Shown piece by piece: positions 6,501 through 10,930 of a stretch of DNA of 10,930 nt. The position numbers and the translations under genes were made by a program. Each line of letters opens with the position of its first letter. Within the stretch, counting starts at the first letter, position 1. A model generated the notes under the pieces. The model saw only the letters and a list, made by a program, of their open reading frames with translations. It did not search any database and was not told the DNA's origin. This DNA is from JBBTUF01 sp038063855 (GTDB lineage: Bacteria; Patescibacteriota; Minisyncoccia; Ryanbacterales; GWA2-47-10b): assembly GCA_038063855.1 (NCBI GenBank), contig JBBTUF010000067.1, positions 1 through 10,930 on the forward strand, written 5' to 3'.

Positions 6501-8924
6501 TTATTCTGCCTGTAGCTGTATGAGTCGCGACCTCATTTGAGAAAGTACCGTTGCATTACTTGGATTTCCTGCGACGTTAACCAACGCATATGGATCTTGC
6601 ACGATGTTATAAAGTTCCTCAAATGTTCCGTTATCCTCACTTTTGATATATTCCCATTGTAAGTTACGCACATTTGCATAAGTTGGTATAGATCCTGCTG
6701 TGCTAGGATTCCAACCTTCCAGCAAAAAATCGTTACGCCACGAATTTTCGGAATTGGTAAGTAATTTTAAGAAACTACGCCCATTAACCTTAGATTGCGG
6801 AGTGATACCTGCGAGTTCCGCAAGAGTTGGTGCAAGATCAATATTAAGAACAAAGCGATCATCTACGCGAGGAATAATTCCTAACGCAGGATAACGCACA
6901 ACAAAAGGCACTTTGCTACATTCATCATATTGGCAGTTTTTTCCATAATACCAATGTTCCCCCCACGAGAAACCATTATCTGACAGATACACAATGATTG
7001 TATTATTACTTATTCCTGCAATCTCAAGTGCATTCGTAATTGAACCAACCGCATCATCTACAGATAATAATGTTTCAATTGCGCGCACGTGCAGTGCATC
7101 ATAATTTGCGCCAATAGGTAATGGCTTCACTGCTAAAGCCTGCCACCAAGGAGACTTATCGGATACATCAGATTCTCGCCAATTTGGTGGGCGCCACAAT
7201 GAAAGATTTGTAAGCGTATCGATATGGCGAGGGGCAGGCATCGAAGGCTCATGAGGCCCGTAGGGAGCAAATACTGCAAAAAATGGCGCACCACCAGCTT
7301 TAGATTTAATAAAATCAACAGTCCTTGCAGCTAAAAGATCTGTTGCGTAATATTCAATATTTGAATCTAAAGTTGAATAATATACCTTTTCAATTCCATC
7401 TTCATTTAATGTGTAGGTGTAATAATTATTCTCTCCGGTAGCATTATCTCCCTTAAATGCGTTCCATTTATCCCATCCGACTGGCACAGTCGGAGAGATA
7501 AGATTATACCCGTTTAGGTATTTACCAAAATAACCAGTCGAATACCCCACATCATGTAGCCACGTCGCAATATTAGATGTTGCTCCTGGAGAGGCCGCAA
7601 ATGCAGACGCCCCACTTTGAAACTCCGTATTGGCAACAATATTGTGAGTATGAACATATTGCCCGGTTTGGATACTCACACGGCTCGGACAACACAAGCC
7701 AGTAGTAACAAAACCATTTGTAAATTTTACTCCTTTATTCACAAGCTCTCTCTGTACAATTGGCATGTAGTTAAGTGAGTTAGGTGTTTGATCATCGGTA
7801 AGTATCAAGACAATATTTGGCTTTGCAAGTGACGCTTCCTGCGAATCAAAGATCATAAGTTCCTTGGCATTGTCAGCAGTTGCAAGATAAATATTTTTTT
7901 GCCCTAAGTTAATTCCGAATACATTCGCAGGTATTGGAGATGTGGATATTTTGTGTATGGTGGTTGGACTAGAAACGTCAACAATTGAGAAGCCACTTAA
8001 AACACCCACATGAGATATGTACGCGTGGTTTCCATACACTTTTATGTCGCTGTTGTTATTTGCGAGGTCAATGGATCCAGCAAGCGTAAATGGGATTGAA
8101 GTTTCGGCGTTAAAAATAAAAAAGTCAGGATCAGAGCCAAAATTATTAGTTATTCCATAGAGTTTACCAAAACTGTAATCGAGAGCATTAACATCGCGAC
8201 CACTTCCCGGCAAGTCGTACGAGGCGACTTCTGTAATGGCAGATGAACTCGCGATATTTAACACTTCGATCTCTTTTGTGTTGTGATTTGTTCCTAAATA
8301 TGCCCTTTCTCCGCGAACAACGATACTATCAACTTTTGCCCCTACTTCATACGAGCCGAGGAGTGAAATTGCACTTGGATTTGATGCGTTAAGAATATAG
8401 AATTCTCTTCCTTGTGAAGCAGTATTATTTACTGTGCCGACATATAAAGTTGAATTGACAGCGTATATTGAAAGTGGATTAGCAATACCCGGGATATCAA
8501 ATGTGCTTGCGATAAAAGGAGCAGTCTTATTACTAATATCTACAACTAAAAGCTCTCCCGTATCTTGATTTGTTAAAAGATACGCATAATTTTCATAAAC
8601 AGCTATTCTTGTAACTGTTTTCCCAATATTGAGCGAACTTGCTAGTGTTGGCTGTGTTGATGTTGCAATATTTATAATATAAAATTCAGGGTTAGCACCC
8701 GTGTTATTGTCGGTTACAAGGTATGCGTAACTACCCAACACCGTTACGTCATTCGAGTCGATACTTGCTATTGTATTAAAGCTACCAAGAAAATTTGGTG
8801 TTGATTGCGATGCGTATGTTGTGGAAGATGGCGACGCGCTTGGCTTGTAATATACCACAAGCCCCAAAACTATAATAAAAAGAACGCCGAAATAATGTTT
8901 GAGACCTAGTTGAGTGTTTTGCAT
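6501..8924 (-). CDS. Membrane-anchored LVIVD beta-propeller / sulfatase fusion
   Basis: This 807-residue protein has a membrane helix at residues 10-26 and probably faces outward. Residues about 50-360 hold seven repeats of about 46 residues, each with an 'xAYLxT'-like strand (key Tyr at 68, 115, 161, 209, 256, 302, 346), typical of LVIVD propellers. A sulfatase/alkaline-phosphatase-fold domain follows from residue 368. It has NIVLILTDDQ with metal-binding D377-D378, the formylglycine motif C411-C-P-S-R, FGKYLNGY with K468, GPHEP with H558, SDN (D649, N650), and GEH...GK with H657 and K662. The LCCPSR-type motif and flanking sequence resemble N-acetylglucosamine-6-sulfatases. Cys411 would need a formylglycine-generating enzyme, which is not in the window. 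The substrate is probably a sulfated glycan or glycoprotein of a host or matrix (inference). There is no Shine-Dalgarno site; the stop is 3 bases from palindrome copy 3. Confidence 0.9.
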   Translation of the reverse strand: MQNTQLGLKHYFGVLFIIVLGLVVYYKPSASPSSTTYASQSTPNFLGSFNTIASIDSNDVTVLGSYAYLVTDNNTGANPEFYIINIATSTQPTLASSLNIGKTVTRIAVYENYAYLLTNQDTGELLVVDISNKTAPFIASTFDIPGIANPLSIYAVNSTLYVGTVNNTASQGREFYILNASNPSAISLLGSYEVGAKVDSIVVRGERAYLGTNHNTKEIEVLNIASSSAITEVASYDLPGSGRDVNALDYSFGKLYGITNNFGSDPDFFIFNAETSIPFTLAGSIDLANNNSDIKVYGNHAYISHVGVLSGFSIVDVSSPTTIHKISTSPIPANVFGINLGQKNIYLATADNAKELMIFDSQEASLAKPNIVLILTDDQTPNSLNYMPIVQRELVNKGVKFTNGFVTTGLCCPSRVSIQTGQYVHTHNIVANTEFQSGASAFAASPGATSNIATWLHDVGYSTGYFGKYLNGYNLISPTVPVGWDKWNAFKGDNATGENNYYTYTLNEDGIEKVYYSTLDSNIEYYATDLLAARTVDFIKSKAGGAPFFAVFAPYGPHEPSMPAPRHIDTLTNLSLWRPPNWRESDVSDKSPWWQALAVKPLPIGANYDALHVRAIETLLSVDDAVGSITNALEIAGISNNTIIVYLSDNGFSWGEHWYYGKNCQYDECSKVPFVVRYPALGIIPRVDDRFVLNIDLAPTLAELAGITPQSKVNGRSFLKLLTNSENSWRNDFLLEGWNPSTAGSIPTYANVRNLQWEYIKSEDNGTFEELYNIVQDPYALVNVAGNPSNATVLSQMRSRLIQLQAE

Positions 8925-8999
8925 AAAATATTTAAATAACCAATAATGCGCTCATTATGCGCTGGCGAATGAGAATTGACAACGGAAAATATTTTATGC
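8921..8999. repeat. 13-base inverted repeat across the intergenic gap, with a nested hairpin
   Basis: GCATAAAATATTT (8921-8933) is the exact reverse complement of AAATATTTTATGC (8987-8999). One arm covers the sulfatase start codon and the other covers the stop codon of the upstream gene. Inside the loop, ATAATG (8943-8948) and CATTAT (8953-8958) form a small 6-bp stem. It is AT-rich with no U-tract, so it is unlikely to be a standard terminator. Confidence 0.75.
8954..8982 (-). promoter_or_regulatory. Predicted sigma70-type promoter of the sulfatase gene
   Basis: On the minus strand TTGTCA (8982-8977), exactly 17 bases, then CATAAT (8959-8954). Each box matches 5 of 6 consensus bases. Initiation near 8947 would leave a leader of about 20-25 AT-rich bases without a Shine-Dalgarno site before the ATG at 8924. 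This would let the sulfatase be expressed apart from the upstream surface-protein gene. Confidence 0.5.
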
Positions 9000-10930
9000 C
9001 TGCGGCGGCTGATCAATTGGTGGTGGCACTGGCTCTGCTGTTATGCCCGAGTCAACGCCAGTTGCTGGGGGTTGGGTTGGTTCCGGCGTAGGAGTCGGGA
9101 TTATATCTGCTCCGACGTCCGCCTCGGGCGGAGTCGGAGGTGTTGAAATTACTTCCGGTGTTGGTGTAGGAATTGGAGTCGGAGTTGTGTCAAACATCTG
9201 ATGTTTGACAGGGGGGGGTGTGGCATTGTCTACGCAATTCCCCGGAATTGTGGTAAGCGTTCCGTTAACTACCTGCACACAATACGGTGAATTGTTTGCG
9301 GTGTCGTGAATAGTCACACCAGTTTGCGTTACTTCAAGATTTTTTGTAGTAATATCGTCAGCCTTAATTGATTTTACAATCAAATCTCCATTTTCACTGA
9401 TTGACCAATTGCCCGATGCCGACACAATTGATTTTACATTTTCTATACTTTGACCGCCAAGATTAAGTGCATATGATGTGTTAAGTTTGCCGGTTGCGAG
9501 ATTCACCGTCCACGGTTCAGTACTGGTAGCAATACTTGCAACTTGAGAATCAAGATGGCTCCATCCAAGATCTATAAACATAAGCACCTCACCTGTCGCA
9601 ATTAAATCGCCATTTGGTAATTGTTTCATTGTTATGTTTCCGCTTATGCCATCGAAAGATTCAAGCGCCATGCCAGCAGTACGCCCAGGTTTTCTTGCAC
9701 GCATGGCGTAGCCGGAAATACTGGAAGATGTAAGTAAGTCCCCTACTCTAACTGATCCACCCTCAAGAGAAACTTTTACTGGTACACGACCCGTGAGTGC
9801 TATTTTGTTGTACGGTTTTTGCCCGGTACCCCGTCCGAGCTCATATCTTGGATCTCGCGACACCACACCCAAAAGTGATGATTGATATGTTTGCGTCGTT
9901 AGTTGCACTTCCGAAGATGTTGCAACACCAACAAGATAGCCCGGCTCTATTTCATCATTACCAACGCTTGGATAATATTCAGCAAGATCACTTGAATCCC
10001 GTAATACTTTCTGTGGATCTTGAGGTTGAGGCAAAATTGCAACATCAGAATTTTCAGCAGTTGGTGGGTCGACCCATGTACGAATATAATCTGCCTTAAT
10101 ATTTACACCACTATCGGCAAAATAATTTATGAATAAGCCCATATTATGTGTCGGCACATTTGTAGAAATATTGCCCACATAAATGTCATTAACATAATAA
10201 TCGACTCTCCTCGTATGCACTTCTGCTCGCAACTTACTGTACGCAGTTATGCTCGCCGATTTAGCACTATCCGCAAATGTACAACTACCAGCTTTACATG
10301 CATACATACGCCATGTCGTACTTGTGCATGTCTGAGAAGTATCAGTACAAGTCGTAAACCCAACTTGATCAACCGTAGCAACTATAACAGACTGGTTAGT
10401 AACGTAATCTCCGAAACCAAGAATGACTTCTCCTGCGGCATCAGTAATACTCGACGGTAAAACTGACATTTCAAATATTGGATTTGTAGAAGGACTAAAT
10501 GAATCCGAGCTCGTAGCAGAGGCTGATCCACCTCCTGCTAAAAAAAATATACACTGAGAATTAGCGCCAGTACTGGCCATAATCAGCACCCCAGGAGCAC
10601 TTTGAGATATGTTACAAGCAGCACTTCTTTCGAAACCCCACTTGGCATATTCTCCGTTAATATCAATTAGAAAATTATCGTTTGTAGTTAATGATTGCAT
10701 AACACTTTGAAAATCTTCTCCAAGAAAACTGAACCTTTGATTGAGTGTATCGGCAAGAACCTGACCAAATTTTCTCGTGGCAATGGTTGAGACAACCGTT
10801 GAAGTACCAGAAACATTCAACATTGCGTAACTCGCCGTTGTCGTACCGATCGTAACTCTGTTGTTATTATAGATATTGAAAAATGGACCGTTGCCGTTTG
10901 GAAGATCGGTGTTTACTACAAAACTATTGT
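8994..10930 (-). CDS. Large modular surface-type protein, C-terminal part (5' end beyond window)
   Basis: The frame is open to the right edge, so the ATG at 10823 is internal; 644 residues are visible. Residues 24-41 (RVTIGTTTASYAMLNVSG) are one 'IGTTSPYA.L.V.G' module, usually repeated in large parcubacterial proteins. Residues about 150-285 look like a LamG-like beta-sandwich (YYVNDIYVGNIS, GLFINYF, ADYIRTW) with a Cys-rich loop. Residues 314-456 carry DLAEYYPSVGNDEIEPGYLV, then a GRVPVKV and GDLLTSS block, resembling tail-fibre/Peptidase_G2-like autoprocessing regions (tentative). A coil-like strand section (NLGGQSIENVKSIVSASGNW) and a Cys pair (PYC...GNC) follow. The last 75 residues are Pro/Thr-rich with two PTPTPE repeats and no LPxTG anchor. 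Palindrome copy 4 adds VKHQMFD at 574-580. A surface or adhesion role is inferred; I do not recognise a specific function. Confidence 0.85.
   Translation of the reverse strand, partial: NSFVVNTDLPNGNGPFFNIYNNNRVTIGTTTASYAMLNVSGTSTVVSTIATRKFGQVLADTLNQRFSFLGEDFQSVMQSLTTNDNFLIDINGEYAKWGFERSAACNISQSAPGVLIMASTGANSQCIFFLAGGGSASATSSDSFSPSTNPIFEMSVLPSSITDAAGEVILGFGDYVTNQSVIVATVDQVGFTTCTDTSQTCTSTTWRMYACKAGSCTFADSAKSASITAYSKLRAEVHTRRVDYYVNDIYVGNISTNVPTHNMGLFINYFADSGVNIKADYIRTWVDPPTAENSDVAILPQPQDPQKVLRDSSDLAEYYPSVGNDEIEPGYLVGVATSSEVQLTTQTYQSSLLGVVSRDPRYELGRGTGQKPYNKIALTGRVPVKVSLEGGSVRVGDLLTSSSISGYAMRARKPGRTAGMALESFDGISGNITMKQLPNGDLIATGEVLMFIDLGWSHLDSQVASIATSTEPWTVNLATGKLNTSYALNLGGQSIENVKSIVSASGNWSISENGDLIVKSIKADDITTKNLEVTQTGVTIHDTANNSPYCVQVVNGTLTTIPGNCVDNATPPPVKHQMFDTTPTPIPTPTPEVISTPPTPPEADVGADIIPTPTPEPTQPPATGVDSGITAEPVPPPIDQPPQA
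9189..9209. repeat. REP-like palindrome, copy 4 (in frame inside surface-protein gene)
   Basis: The same 10-base arms with central T on the plus strand, flanked by T and A. It is translated on the minus strand as VKHQMFD, a charged/aromatic island inside a Pro/Thr-rich tail. It lies about 2.7 kb from the transposase and directly beside a G8 run (9211-9218). Confidence 0.95.

Noticed and set aside
5775..9209. Palindromes as rho-independent terminators or a CRISPR array
   Set aside because: The stems are AT-rich with no U-tract, and two copies lie well inside genes. The spacings (500, 202, 2712 bases) rule out an array.

Overview
The window looks like a piece of a chromosome from a Patescibacteria/CPR bacterium, probably a parcubacterial lineage. 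The reasons are very compact gene packing, a truncated DNA polymerase III delta'-type protein, membrane-anchored PEGA and Asp-box proteins, and a long secreted-type protein carrying the 'IGTT..SYA.LNVSG' and 'DLAEYYP...GRVPVKV' modules that are common in that group. TGA is used as a stop codon (murA, transposase), which argues against the code-25 lineages. The taxonomic call is an inference from family resemblance. No rRNA, tRNA or CRISPR array is visible.

Left block (1-3503, all minus strand): murA, mreB, a short holB-like gene and a membrane-anchored Asp-box protein that runs off the left edge. The genes overlap or nearly touch, so they form one operon joining cell-wall precursor synthesis, cell-shape control and a clamp-loader-like protein. 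MurA has Asp where the fosfomycin-reactive Cys normally sits. A sigma70-like promoter for the operon overlaps a 73-bp divergent region shared with a plus-strand PEGA-domain membrane protein (3577-4506). Both promoters appear to give mRNAs with almost no leader.

Middle block (4484-6500, minus strand): murC overlaps the PEGA gene tail to tail. Only 3 bases separate its start codon from the stop of a Y1/HUH transposase of the REP-associated (RAYT) type. A perfect palindrome with 10-base arms and one variable central base occurs three times in and around the transposase gene: at its 3' end, inside it, and just upstream of its start. A fourth copy lies about 2.7 kb away.

Right block (6501-10930, minus strand): an 807-residue membrane-anchored protein joins a seven-repeat LVIVD-type beta-propeller to a complete sulfatase domain. 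Upstream of it is the C-terminal part of a large modular surface-type protein, open to the right edge. Its proline-rich tail contains the fourth palindrome inserted in frame, next to a run of eight C.

The most interesting signal is the palindrome/transposase system. The repeat appears to have been copied into coding sequence without breaking frames, it lies inside the putative transposase promoter, and it sits 13 bases from the start of the essential murC gene.
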